Source of the DNA: Branchiostoma floridae
Taxonomy: Eukaryota; Chordata; Leptocardii; Amphioxiformes; Branchiostomatidae
Length of the DNA stretch: 64,000 bases
Assembly: GCF_000003815.2 (NCBI RefSeq)
Contig: NC_049981.1
Span: 17,059,781-17,123,780, forward strand
Reading direction: 5' to 3'
Below the pieces are notes generated by a model. It ran no database searches and was not told the DNA's origin. It saw only the letters and a program-made list of their open reading frames with translations. Positions within the stretch are counted from its first letter, which is position 1. The number at the start of each line of letters is the position of its first letter. Shown here piece by piece: positions 12,215-23,169 of the stretch. A program made the translations under genes and the position numbers.

Positions 12215-12374
12215 GGTAACCTTTATCCACTGTTTTTAAAAAACAGGGTACTTGGGAATATCAAGTCAACAGATAGCTGTTTCAAACATATTGCAATTTT
12301 AAACCACTGGTCCATCGACTTGGTATCTCTAAATACCCTGCTTTTAAAAACAACAGATATAGATAAAGGTGAAC
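12215..12374. repeat. foldback element: about 53-58 bp imperfect inverted repeat, 49-bp loop
   Basis: The left arm 12215-12267 and right arm 12317-12374 are inverted copies. The paired blocks, outside to inside, are CCTTTATC with GATAAAGG, TTTTTAAAA with TTTTAAAAA, CAGGGTA with TACCCTG, and ATCAAGTC with GACTTGGT. Arms agree at roughly 80 percent with a few small gaps. An RNA from either strand would form a long hairpin. It could be a foldback or MITE-type transposon, a small-RNA precursor, or chance duplication plus inversion. Confidence 0.7.
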
Positions 12375-14178
12375 TAGCATATTGAACTTGATGTGGTGGC
12401 TTAACGTATTAAAAGAGAGGGAGTATGCATCTTCTGAAGGTTTTTAAGACAGTTGAAGCCATCTAAGTTCATGGCAGTTAAATGAACTGTGGTTTAAACA
12501 CAAACAGGGCGATCACAAAATTATGCAAGACTTACCTCACAGAAATTACAATTTCAATAAGATTAAATAAAAAATAGAATGAATAGAAGCCACATGTAAA
12601 GCCATATTTCTTGGTTTTGGGACAAAGGTGAAAATTTACCAAACAGACATCACAAAAGTTGTTGAAATCATACTTAAGACACCAAAATGAACCAGCACTT
12701 ACCTATTATGTTACCGGGAGACAGGAAGACATCACATGGAAAGGAAAAAGAAAATGCATCCTTAGTATTTCTGTGGACATGTGAGTGTATAGAAAGCTCT
12801 GAAGAGATTTTGTAATGGTACAAATTCAATATCAAGCAGATATACATACATCAAAACCAGTTATAAGATGTGGCGCATGTATTAAGTGTTTTTCATGTTG
12901 TGTACTGCTGTGTTTGTTATTTGTTTGTGTGTTTGTTTATTTTTTGGATTGCAGTGATATTATATGGAGTCAAAGACAAGTGTCAAAAACCAACTCAGCT
13001 TAAAGTAATTCTGGCAAATTAAAGTATTCAATATCTTTTGTAAAAAGACACTTTCGAAATACAGTTCAGATCTAACAATTGAAGCCTTCTATTGGCTAGG
13101 TGACACACACTGAAAGCTTCCAGCTTCTCTATGCTTCTCAACACTTTCTAAATCTTGGAAAACTCAATTCTCATTCTACTTTAAAACAAGGAATTCTGTA
13201 TGCGTGTGTAATATATACACACAATGAGACAATATTTACATCAGTGTAGCATGCATAATCTAGTGGTTAGTGGCCTTACAAACAAACAAACAAATACACT
13301 TGGAGACGGACTCGTGTGGGTGTGTACGGCATGTATACAAGTAGAAGATGTTTACATCTGTTATTCACCCAACAGAATGTCACAAAAATCCGTCTTCGGC
13401 ACAGTTTACCATCCCTCTGGGACTGTTGCCAGCACACAGTGTTAACTATTAGAGAGAGAGGTGCAGGGGCAGTCGTGCCGAACTAATGGCATGTCTGACA
13501 CGCCATGCCCCTGCATTTTATAGTACCGCATTTGGGGCAGAACCCAGCTATCCTGTTTCCTATCTCCAATCAGTTGGTGTGAGGAAAGATTGCCTGGTCT
13601 TTTCAAAAGGGGAATGTGTTGTGGATTGGATAAAATTTAGCTTGTCAATTCTTCATAGATATCTAATTACTACTGCTTTAAAGGCTTGAAGATGTTTAAG
13701 CTATCCCATTTCAAAATGTGGTTAGATCACAGGTACTGATCATATCTTAAACGAAATATGCTTTTTCAAAGTTTTGAAAGGGGCTTATTTTCATTCATAT
13801 TCAGCATCACAGTCTGTCAAACATATAGCTCTCAAGTCTCGAAATGCACCATGTACAGCTTATCACTTTCCTTAAAATGAACAAAAAAATGGTACAAATG
13901 ATAACAACTAAATGGCCATCAAAACAAGCTTTCATCTAGTTTTCATTGTTGTTATCAAATGTTGAAAAGATCTTACTGCTCTATGCAAGCAAAGGCCACA
14001 CAGATTTCTTTTCTTGTTTCTCGTTCTGAGACTTTCTCGGACGGTAGAAGATGAGATGCAGATGGGTAGGCAAAAATCCAGCAAGTGGCATTGACTTGAA
14101 TATGTCAGGGAAAATAACCTGCACTTTGCAGCATCACTTCATAATGCCCTTTTCTCATTGGACACTTTTTCCATCAAT
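12375..14178. other. non-coding host DNA, no gene seen
   Basis: AT-rich. Around 13253-13300, TCTAGTGGTTAGTGGCC followed by (CAAA)n resembles a decayed tRNA A box, so a SINE remnant is possible. ORFs at 12815, 13224 and 13486 are short and domain-free. Confidence 0.5.
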
Positions 14179-14215
14179 CCAAGAACCAACAAATCAAATT
14201 GGTGTGGCCTAACAG
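14179..14215 (+). repeat. dispersed repeat (AGAACCAA...AATTGGTGTGGCCT), copy
   Basis: AAGAACCAACAAATCAAATT followed by GGTGTGGCCT. Related copies lie at 30486-30518 and 31936-31970. Confidence 0.5.
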
Positions 14216-14309
14216 AATGAGGTGAAAAATGTGACCCAACAGAGACACTGTGCTTTCTGCCATTCGGTGCTTTCTTCCATAATGGCAAGACCCACTCAGC
14301 TCCGGTGAG

Positions 14310-14620
14310 GAGGTGTGCAATCCCTCCCCCTGGAGAAAAACTGCACTTACGCGGTCACCACCGCCCTGCAACGCCAGACATAAAGACGTTTGGGCAGTGG
14401 TGGAACTAATGCGGTGTTCGACATGGCTCGCCCTCATGCTTTACAACCAGACTGGCTGTCGACAACGCGTTTTAGTGTCGTTGGATGACGGTGCACAGCC
14501 GTTATCGCAATGATGCCTCTCCGGGCATTATAACTTCCAATCTGACATCAAAGCAAATCCAGGTCATAAAACTTTTTTAAAGGAAATGGAAACATATTGC
14601 TTTAGAGTGCGGAAAACTCA
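14310..14620. promoter_or_regulatory. CpG-containing unique block, candidate regulatory element
   Basis: GC and CpG are clearly higher than in the flanks. Both strands carry ORFs (14313-14513 plus, 14174-14437 minus) with no recognisable domain, so the openness is likely composition. GGTCATAAAAC near 14560 is a Cdx/Hox-like site. Whether it is conserved cannot be judged here. Confidence 0.25.
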
Positions 14621-14624
14621 GAGG

Positions 14625-16045
14625 GAGAGTCCCCCTAAATGGAAGCGTGTTTATATCTACTTTAATGGATTTGCGCTGCTAGCAGGGCTTGTCTGGAAAT
14701 GATTGCCGGCGACAAGAAAAAGACAGCAGACTGGAAGCTATGTTAACCCCAACAGCGACTCAAATTCAAGCAAGTTGAAACTAAACCATCGCCTTTCAAC
14801 ATTGCATGCTAAATGTCATTTCTGACCTTTCAAGCTGTTTAAAAGCAAAGCAGCAGATGCAGTCGTTACCGGTCAGTTTTGATTTTCACGTTTGGTAACT
14901 CAGATTCGATCTGAGAGGGTTCTGCCAAAGAAATCATTTGGGGCCAAGGAATGTCAAGGAATCTCAGACATTCTGGCTACAGCTACATTTCGCCTCCTTG
15001 AACCTAAGCATTAATCCTGTCAGAAGTTGAGGGTTACGCCACAGTAACTTTCCTGTTGATATGATCTGTTGTTCCTGGTTTCTGGAAGTTTTAGAAAGAG
15101 TACTTTTCAAACATTGCAAAAGTTTACAACTTTTAGTTTAGTTTAGATGTGTTGTAGCTAAAGTGTAAAAAAGTAAGATCAACAAGTCTACTAATGCAGT
15201 GTCACTGACCCCTGAGGTATGTACTTTTCAAATATCCATATGTTCCAGACAATATTGAAAAGGTCTTGATAACAGTTCTTCTTTTTAATGTGGTAATCCA
15301 AGGGTAACTTGTGGAAGTATATGGTAATTAATGTGACACCATTGTAGCATGCAATACATCCCCTTTGGGAGAGAAATATTTGTTTATTTTGTGCAGACTT
15401 TCAAAATTCAAACAAACTTTATAGGAATGTGCATGCGGCTAGAGTGTGCTAAAAATTACAGATGAATCTATTCCACAAATATCTTCTCACTTTTATTTCT
15501 GAAGCTACAGACAGAAATCCTCCGCAGAATGTAATTGCAGACAGAATAACCAAAATAATATACATTGTCACTTGTCACAAACAAAGGCTAACTGCCTACC
15601 GCCAACCACATTGACTTAGAAATTTGCCTCTCATTCTCAGGTTTACTTTCAACACCTTCACAATTAATTTGGGGCAGCCTAGTCAAGCCCTCTTGACATC
15701 ACCATCTTCCCTGGCATTAGCAAAAGTACACAACCACCCAGGCATGCAGCACTCCTCTCATTTAAAAGCATAACACCTTGGCTCTGATGTTTTTCCTCCT
15801 AATGCATTTTTGCCATTTAGCTCAAACATTCACAGAAAGGTCTTGGCCCGAACTGCTCCTCCCATTTGTGTCGCTTACAAACCCATCAGTGGAGCCATTC
15901 CAGTTCCACTAGTATCCTCCATTAGTGAAGCCAGCCACTCCACCAACACTTTGGACCTGTGTTGTAATCATCACTCCTGCACTTTCAGAGCTCCATTAGG
16001 CAGCTCACGATCCTACCGGTGGTCGGGTGGCTGTCAGTTTTTTTT
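14625..16045. other. non-coding host DNA, no gene seen
   Basis: Mixed composition, no structure noted. A 112-codon ORF (15810-16148) reads through the poly-G run and is not credible. Confidence 0.5.
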
Positions 16046-16048
16046 AGC

Positions 16049-16067
16049 GGGGGGGGGGGGGGGGGGG
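16049..16067 (+). repeat. poly-G run (19 G)
   Basis: Nineteen consecutive G preceded by a GGTGGTCGGGTGG stretch (about 16019). It may form a G-quadruplex. Exact length in the organism is uncertain because such runs are prone to sequencing error. Confidence 0.9.
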
Positions 16068-16139
16068 ACAAATTTTTACATGGACAAAGTTGAGACATTC
16101 ATCCTTTATAAACTGGTATCTTACGAAAGTAGACTTTTC

Positions 16140-16230
16140 AAAGTATGAATGTGAATCCCAGCTGTGCTACTCACACGACATGCATGCTACTGAAAATCCT
16201 TGAGATGGGACGTTAGGCATTTGTTCCCAT
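16140..16230 (+). mobile_element. SINE fragment with GATGGGACGTTA central motif
   Basis: GTGAATCCCAGCTGTG (decayed B box), then CTCACACGACATGCATGCTA, then GAGATGGGACGTTAGGC. The same order of blocks occurs at 27890-28020 and, inverted, at 22805-22935. The GATGGGACGT block is also in the 17225 copy. Confidence 0.6.
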
Positions 16231-17224
16231 AGAGCTAATGCAATTTGTCTGGTAGAGTGAATCTGTGTATGCTCTATATAGCATCTTCTATAGCGTCTTC
16301 TCTACCATGGCCAGTGGAAGAGTATGTCAACTATTCAAGAGTCCATTTAAGATTACTTTCACTTTTAAGAAACTGGGGATCTATGAACTTGCCTATAGTT
16401 TTGAGATTACAGGTGGGTGCTCAGGACTGTTTTGATGTGTCTTGTGACTTTAGGTAGTTGTTTGCTCCAGGTGGTTTTCAGCCTAAGTTTGACTGTATGG
16501 CTAGGAATTCTATACAACTTTCTTGGGATGACTTTACCAGGGAAAAAAATTGTCAAAATAACAGCAAGTTCAGGCAAGTTTGCTTCTTCCAATGACTACA
16601 TGTTTGCCAGTTAAACAAGTCAAATTTTCAAAAACTTATCCCAAAAATTTCAACATTATTAGAGACAACAGATGGATCAACCATGACAGCATGTTTACCT
16701 AACTTTCAGGACTGTTACGTACAGATCCCTGGGGGAAAATCTAAAAATTGTATGTGTTGACAAATCAGTTTCCAACTTTGCTAAAGCTCTTCTGTCCCTT
16801 ATAAGTAGGCGAGCAAATGTTTTTAAACATCTCTCATTTTATCATAAATTAGATGAAGAAATTTGTATAGAAAAATGTTTTGTGCAAATTCTGGCATGCA
16901 GTATAATGTAATAAAACAATGAAAATGGGATTAAAAATTCTTCTTTAACCTCAAAACTTTAGCACACACTTTATGCATACCTGCAATTCTTCAATTTACG
17001 AAATACAAGATCTAAAGTACCCAAACATGGTGGTACTAGACTGACTCAAATCATTCAGCAAATAGCAAAAAGTCTATCATTGGAAAGCATTAGGAACAAT
17101 ACTGCTTATTGTACTGCATTGGATATATTCGGGTAGTTGTGTTTCTGATACAAACTTATTTTTCATAAAAGAACCATACTGATGGCAACCAAGTCTTGAC
17201 ATGTCACATTATTTGAATGCTAAC

Positions 17225-17560
17225 TTCTGTTACAACCATGAGTCAAGCGGGATTGTAAAGGTTTTGGGTACGAATCCCAAGCAGGCCCTAATGTTCTACC
17301 CTTGGGAATCAAAAGGCACCTTAAACCTATTTCCTGACTCGACTCGACTTGGGATAAAATTAAGACAAAAATACCTAGCTTTTAGCTAGGGAAGGCCTCT
17401 CAGATGGGACGTAACGCAGAGGTCTGGTGCTTCAGGAAAGCCAGTGTCACCTACAGCATGTTAAAGACCCCAAAGGGAACACACTTTTCTAAAAGAGTAG
17501 GGTCTATCACAGGTGTGAGTGGATCAAACCTTAAAGTCTGGCCTTACACAGTTTGTATTC
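17225..17560 (+). mobile_element. long tRNA-derived SINE with conserved-looking central domain
   Basis: A B-box match GGTACGAATCC (10 of 11 to the consensus) at about 17267 lies in the head. The body contains CAGATGGGACGTAACGCAGA, CAGCATGTTAAAGACCCC and CTAAAAGAGTAGGGTCTA. This central-domain pattern (GGGACGTTAA...GGTCC, CACGTTAAAGA, AAAAGAGTAGGG) is, as far as I recall, typical of widespread SINE superfamilies in marine invertebrates. The 62- and 67-codon ORFs here are by-products. Confidence 0.7.
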
Positions 17561-17569
17561 AACTATACA

Positions 17570-19655
17570 AAACTCATGTGTTATCTAAAGGTGGCTATGA
17601 CATATGACTGTGTGCAAGATGGACCAGTGTAGGTTAAGTGCAGATAGTCATCACATGCGCAGTTTCTTTTTCACTTGCACTAACAAGATGAAGACGAACC
17701 TGAGTGTGTATGATTGTGGCATGTGTAACCTTGTTTAGACATGTTATATCCAGACAGCGACCATATACAACTTTCAATTTTGCTATATTGGGTCTACCAT
17801 GGGCATCTTCCTAGCTGATACATGTACATAAACCCTTTCAATGATCATATCTCTGGGGCCATCATTCCAGGAAAAAGAAGCTCAAATAACATTTCTTTAA
17901 GACTGTCCGATTAATTATGTGCCTGGGTTTACAGTTTGACTTCTAATATACTAAACAAACGTTATCAATAGCATCCGATAATGTTGTTCTAAAGGAGACC
18001 GTATATTTCCACACAATCTATACCTGATGTCACTTTCTATCCTTCCACACCACTAGTTTGCATGTCTGTACTTCAAAATCAATACCACTTATTGTTGCAT
18101 TAAGGACAGAATATCATGGAGCTGTAATTAATTACACCTTTCCATACAATAAACCTATTCATGCTGAAAATGCACAGGCCAAAATGAGATCATACAACGC
18201 TGTGTGCCGTTTGTCTAGGCAACAATGGCACGTTGCCATATCAAATGAAATCTTCGATCTGTAGCTCTTGTCACTATGCAGCACCTGGATGGTGTATCTT
18301 CTTGCATATCAACTGTTCTAATCACTTTGTCAGCTTCTACATACAAAACGTGCTAATGCCTGTCTGGAACACTTTATTCTGCCATCTAGATTAGAAGACG
18401 GCAACTGCTGTACTGTTTGCTACATGTCGGTCCGAACCATTTTTGATTTAACATCAGACTTACTCAAACAACAACAGAATACACAGAATGCATTACACAA
18501 CAAATTCAGACAGTTTTCAAATGTACATACAGATATAGCAAGTATAGAATCTATACAAATGGATTTTCATCTGGAACTTTATGATGAAATTCCAGGACAT
18601 GACAATCATAAATCTATCATTACTATTAAAAGAGGTACCATGATTCACAGAAATATACGCCAAACACAATTATGAATGAGTTATTGCAGCTAATGATAGT
18701 TTTGTGTATAGTATAGATATATATAGTGCTGATTGACAAAAGAATTGAGTCCAAAGACGCAGAAAGGACAAAAGATGCAACTGGGCCAAACAATGGTAAG
18801 AAATTTGTCATTGTCCGGAGAACATACTTCTGACACGATACCGGAAACCCACACAGTCAGCAGGCAGTAACAAATAGAGTATTAGCAGCACTTAAATCAG
18901 GATAAACTGTAAACAGCATTTCTCTTCATGGTGTGCTTAGCAGGATATCAAGTTTCTTGACACATCCTTGTTTTAGGTATGCAGCCAAGAAAAGGAAAGG
19001 TAACATACAAAATGTAGTATTTAGTAAATGGACAGCCTGCATACCTTGCATTGTTTTCTTGGGGTGGGTGGGTGGTATCTTGAACTAAAATGACTTTATC
19101 TTCAGTAAAAGGGCATTTGTCTTTTGAAGGGAAAATGTACTATATACTGTAAAGTGTATACACATGATTCTCCTTATGACCATGGTGTTAAACAATGAGA
19201 TGTTGTTAAACATACCTTACTTGATACATGTATACTTTCCATGGGTGGATCTCCTGTCATTCTTTAATCTTTCAGCCAATGTTTCAGCCTTTCTTTCCTG
19301 GTTTTACAATATCCCATATTCCTTGTTGGACACCATAATTACTCTCATAACTGACCCAAATGACATACTTCATCTTAACAACATGCTAAGAAATAGGTCG
19401 CCAAAGTCAATAGACTTTTTCTCTCATGAAGTGCTAGTTTTCTGTGCCAGTAAAAATTGAAACAAAGAAGTCAATACCGAAGTAAATCAATTAATACCAT
19501 AATTACTGCTGACAGTAATGACAGATATCCTAAAGGTCAGTTCCTCATCTAATTTACATTTTGATTCGATATTAAATCATTGGTATCTTCACTCTTTCAA
19601 GCACATTGCTTGGTACTCTTTATGAGTACCAGATATGTCAAAGCCAGAAATTCTC
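17570..19655. other. non-coding host DNA, no gene seen
   Basis: AT-rich. It holds an ATG-started 83-codon ORF (18424-18675) without recognisable domains and one dispersed-motif copy (19180-19213). Confidence 0.5.
19180..19213 (+). repeat. dispersed GGTGCTGAA motif copy
   Basis: CCATGGTGTTAAACAATGAG followed by ATGTTGTTAAACAT. Closely matches the 21324 copy, including the trailing GAGATGTTGTTAA. Confidence 0.5.
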
Positions 19656-19659
19656 ATGT

Positions 19660-20180
19660 GCATATTAATTGGAAAATTACAGTTGGGCTGGATTCTTCAT
19701 GCTTGTGTGCTTAGCTATCCAACTGTGTCGCTCGAGAATGGGAAACAAGCAACTTCAACAACGTTTGACACAAAAATGTAACAGCGATTGCCGAACTCAC
19801 ACAGCGGGTAATATTAAAACCCGTCCATGCATGCATGGCTTGCTACGCTTATTCATATCGTACGTTTGTACAACAGCGCCAACATTAACGCCAATCAGTT
19901 CGAACACCTCAAGAGAACATTATCCTCACAACAACAGCTTTCCAACAAGTCTTAGCCTGATATTGTATGAAAACAACCCACCTTTCTGCAGCAGTCACCT
20001 ATCCTTGGCTTGTGGGTGGGGGAGCAGGATTAAGAAGTTGCAAACCCGGCCCCAAACACTTCCGCGCAAATTCCCCCACCTTAACATCTAAGGAAGTCCC
20101 ACTAAGACTGATCTTCCTCCCTGCCAAGCAATGTCTCAAGAGGAAAACGTATCTCCGATAAAGCCTTGCTCGTGGTCGAT
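19660..20180. promoter_or_regulatory. CpG-containing unique block, candidate regulatory element
   Basis: CpG and complexity are higher than in the flanks. It includes the palindromic stretch CATGCATGCATG (19826-19837) and TTATTCATATCGTACG. An ORF 19669-20091 spans it but begins with TTG rather than ATG, and its hydrophobic N-terminus is therefore not a signal peptide. No protein family was recognised. Confidence 0.25.
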
Positions 20181-20546
20181 ATTTATTGGGAAATCACCGG
20201 AGTGGAACACTTCCTGGTAAATCTAATATAGATTTATATTAAATTTTGTTATTAGGTTTAATGCACGTCAGGTATAATAACCGCCGGTAGCAGCCCTGCT
20301 ATCAGTAATTGTATTACTACTTAAATCTGCACTGGGGAAATACGTCTTCTCGGTCAAGTTGACCTCATCTGCCGTTATTAAGGGTAAGAAATCTTTGTCA
20401 GAACTATGTTGCAAAATTGACAACTGCTATCATGGGTGATCTTCTGTCCTTTTACCTGCCAGCCCTGAAAAGGTCATCAGACTATCACCAAGCAAAAACT
20501 TACATTTGCATTTCAATCACCTGTGGGAAGAGCCCACTTTGTAAAT

Positions 20547-20838
20547 TTAAGGGGTGAACACGATAGCAAGTCTTAAAGTAGAATCCTATGTATGTAAACT
20601 CTACAACACCTGTAACAGTCTCAGTTGTTTGTTTGTTTTGCTTGTTGTGCTTCAAGCCATTAATCTGACAATACTTATCAATTCTTGGGAAAATGCTGGA
20701 GAAATATTTGACTACAATGAATGTAATAGTGCCCATTGGTTCAAGATTTAAGGGGTGAATGCCATACAAATCTTCTAAGTGTCCTCTGTATACATGAATG
20801 TTTTTACACCAACAAATGGTTCAGTTGTCTTTTGGGTG
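20547..20838 (+). repeat. local duplication, two diverged copies 202 bp apart
   Basis: TTTAAGGGGTGAA at 20547 and again at 20749. Similarity continues for about 85 bases (CAA.TCTT..AAGT, TCAGTTGT). The second copy is followed by a (GT)n run at 20844-20860. Confidence 0.5.
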
Positions 20839-21172
20839 TATAAGTGTGTGTGTGTGTGTGGCCTTACTTTTGTACTGTTTTTGTTTGGTACCAAGAAAAA
20901 TGCATTAGAAAAACTTATCAGAGTTAAAACGATTTGTTTCAAACAGCTGGACAATCCCTTACACAGAAATGTCCAATACAAAAAATTAAGTTTGGGCAAC
21001 TATATGCCATTGCCAAATTTTGAACAAATTCCTTTATATAGCAATATATGTGCAAATTATCCAATAAGGAGATAACAAGTTGGCAAGGAGACTCCCATTT
21101 CTTTCAATAAACCTGAAAAATACAAGGTTGAGGCCAGGGGCAATACATTGTATATAACAAGTGAAAAGAAGC

Positions 21173-21194
21173 ACAATATAATATAATATAATAT
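21173..21194. repeat. (ATAAT)n microsatellite
   Basis: Short run of ATAAT units ending in ATGCAT. Confidence 0.8.
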
Positions 21195-21323
21195 GCATTA
21201 TCACCTCATAAACAAATGACAAAAACATCTTGAGTTACCTGAAAAACTGTTGGCATCATGTAATCAAAAGGGAAAGTTACGGTGCATTCTAATACAATAA
21301 AGGTTGCAGTGATATATATACTG

Positions 21324-21355
21324 TCCATGGTGCTGAACACTGAGATGTTGTTAAC
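21324..21355 (+). repeat. dispersed GGTGCTGAA motif copy
   Basis: TCCATGGTGCTGAACACTGA followed by GATGTTGTTAAC. Confidence 0.5.
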
Positions 21356-21431
21356 TATTGATACAACCTGAAAGACTGAGCAAATTTATGTGATTTTATT
21401 ATCAAGAATTTAAGAACATCATCCCATCATT

Positions 21432-21504
21432 CAGTCAGCCAAGAAACTTATTGGTACTAGGAAATTCCTTCAGTTAGCCAAGAAACTTATTGGTACTAGG
21501 AAAA
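21432..21504 (+). repeat. 39-bp tandem duplication
   Basis: Starts CAGTCAGCC and CAGTTAGCC. Both continue AAGAAACTTATTGGTACTAG. Nearly identical, second copy partial. Confidence 0.9.
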
Positions 21505-21941
21505 TAGATTAGGTATATGCAACATGAAGAAACTTTGCTGTTTTCAGCAGGGGATTGTAGCTAGTCTAGTGGGTCCTTGCCAAGTGACAGGACGCAATTA
21601 TTTCCTACCACAAGTCCATTCATCTAATTTGAAAACCCAATAACAGAATTAAGCATACACACGATAATCTACCCCAACGTGGAAAATGTCTCGCAGACCA
21701 ATTATGTTACATTGGTCAAAATGAGACAAATTATTGACTTTATCGACAGAACATGTTGCAATGTGAGCAGCAATGTAACATAAGAATCCTATGTCCCTGT
21801 AATACATTGCAATATTTCTAAAGAGGTCACATTTCATTTATGTTATTACAAATACACAACTATTTTCCTTCAGCCTGCTAAGGTTTGGCATCGAATTTGT
21901 ATTAGTTATGGGGTAAGCAGCAGGGAGAAGGTTAATTTACA

Positions 21942-21970
21942 TTCCTTTTCTTCCTCTTCCTCTTCCTTTG
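21942..21970 (+). repeat. polypyrimidine (TTCCTC)n tract
   Basis: Pure pyrimidine stretch of TTCCTC-like units just before TTTGGAAGGG. Confidence 0.8.
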
Positions 21971-22804
21971 GAAGGGACCCATAATAGTCCTCATTGATAT
22001 GAGAAGTACAGATCTGAAACTATCTTTTGAAATCAGAAAACAAGAGCTAACTACCACTCCAAATTGTGACCATAGCTAGCTTGTCCAGAGCATGAGATAT
22101 CAACAGAAATTCTGCTGCAGTATCTATAAAAGCTGGCAGGGGGCCCATAATCTAAACATTTCTTTATCATGCAAACACCTATATATATCAAAAAGTTATC
22201 ATAAAGATTGTAACATATCATAAAGATTCATCCATGACTTCTTGAGCTATTTGAGTGTTCACAAGCAAGCACTCACACACAGAAACAGACATACATAGAG
22301 ACATTAAGACATATTTCTTGGCAGAACTAACAATGAAACTCCCTGAATCCCCCCCCTCCCGAATTTGATATTCCCATGCAGAAGTCATGACTTCAGAACT
22401 TTGAACAACTCGATGTCACATACCTCAGGATGAATTATTCTATGCCAATTAGTGGGCTCGGGTCATGAGAGGTTGGGATCATTAGGCATTAAAGAGAACC
22501 AGTTTTCCGATACTGGATAATTGAACAGCAGGGGTAGCTGGACGCCATCCAATACACAGATCTTCACCAAATATTACTGAGTATCTGGCCTGGATGGCTG
22601 GTCAAGGGCTAGAGATATACAGCCAAGGTGACTTGTGGGTTTCTTGTATTTTGGGGGTTAAAAGTGAAAGTGATCTTGAAGCAATTTAGCTCACTGAAGA
22701 GCAAATCTTCCACTGGTCTTGACAAAGAAGACAGATGTAATGTACAGTATTTGTACAGGTAAGCTGTACAGGAAAATTCCCCCAGCTCCTTGTGATAAGC
22801 AGAA

Positions 22805-22935
22805 TGAACTGTGGATCATGGCATCACCCTTTTCTATTGACTGCGACCCATTCCAGTAGCGTGCATGTCAGGTGAGCAACAACAACTGGGATTTGAACTC
22901 CGAAGCTCTTGGTCCAAATGCAGAGTTGAAAGCAA
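22805..22935 (-). mobile_element. SINE (minus strand) of the 16140/27890 family
   Basis: The minus strand has GGAGTTCAAATCCC (B box), then AGTTGTTGTTGCTCACC, ACATGCACGCTACTGGAAT and GGGTCGCAG. This is the same block order as the plus-strand copy at 27890. Two opposed ORFs of about 96 codons overlap it and are not genes. Confidence 0.65.
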
Positions 22936-23169
22936 AGGAACATTGTTTTCGTCCCTGTTTTTCCTGTGAGAGTGTGACCTTTACCAAGCATTATCGGATA
23001 TCTCGTATGGTAGACAGGCAAGACTGTTATGGCCATGGTAGCTTGCAGACCTTGCATTTTATAGTTGCTGTTTATTGTGGTGCTTTCCCTATGGCTTTTA
23101 CAAAAGAGAAGCACTATGCTTCAAGGCCAATTTTTTCTAGCTCTTTTTGCCTGGTAAAGTTTTAAAACA

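Noticed and set aside
17225-17607. Possible tRNA gene at the B-box match
   Set aside because: No cloverleaf, no matching acceptor arms. The downstream central-domain blocks identify a SINE.
18424-18675. ATG-started 83-codon ORF, polar and not low-complexity
   Set aside because: No family recognised, no promoter, splice or polyadenylation context. An ORF of this length is expected by chance in 64 kb on two strands.
19669-20091. 140-codon ORF with a hydrophobic N-terminus that could pass for a signal peptide
   Set aside because: The first codon is TTG, the next Met lies after the hydrophobic part, and no domain or splice context was recognised.
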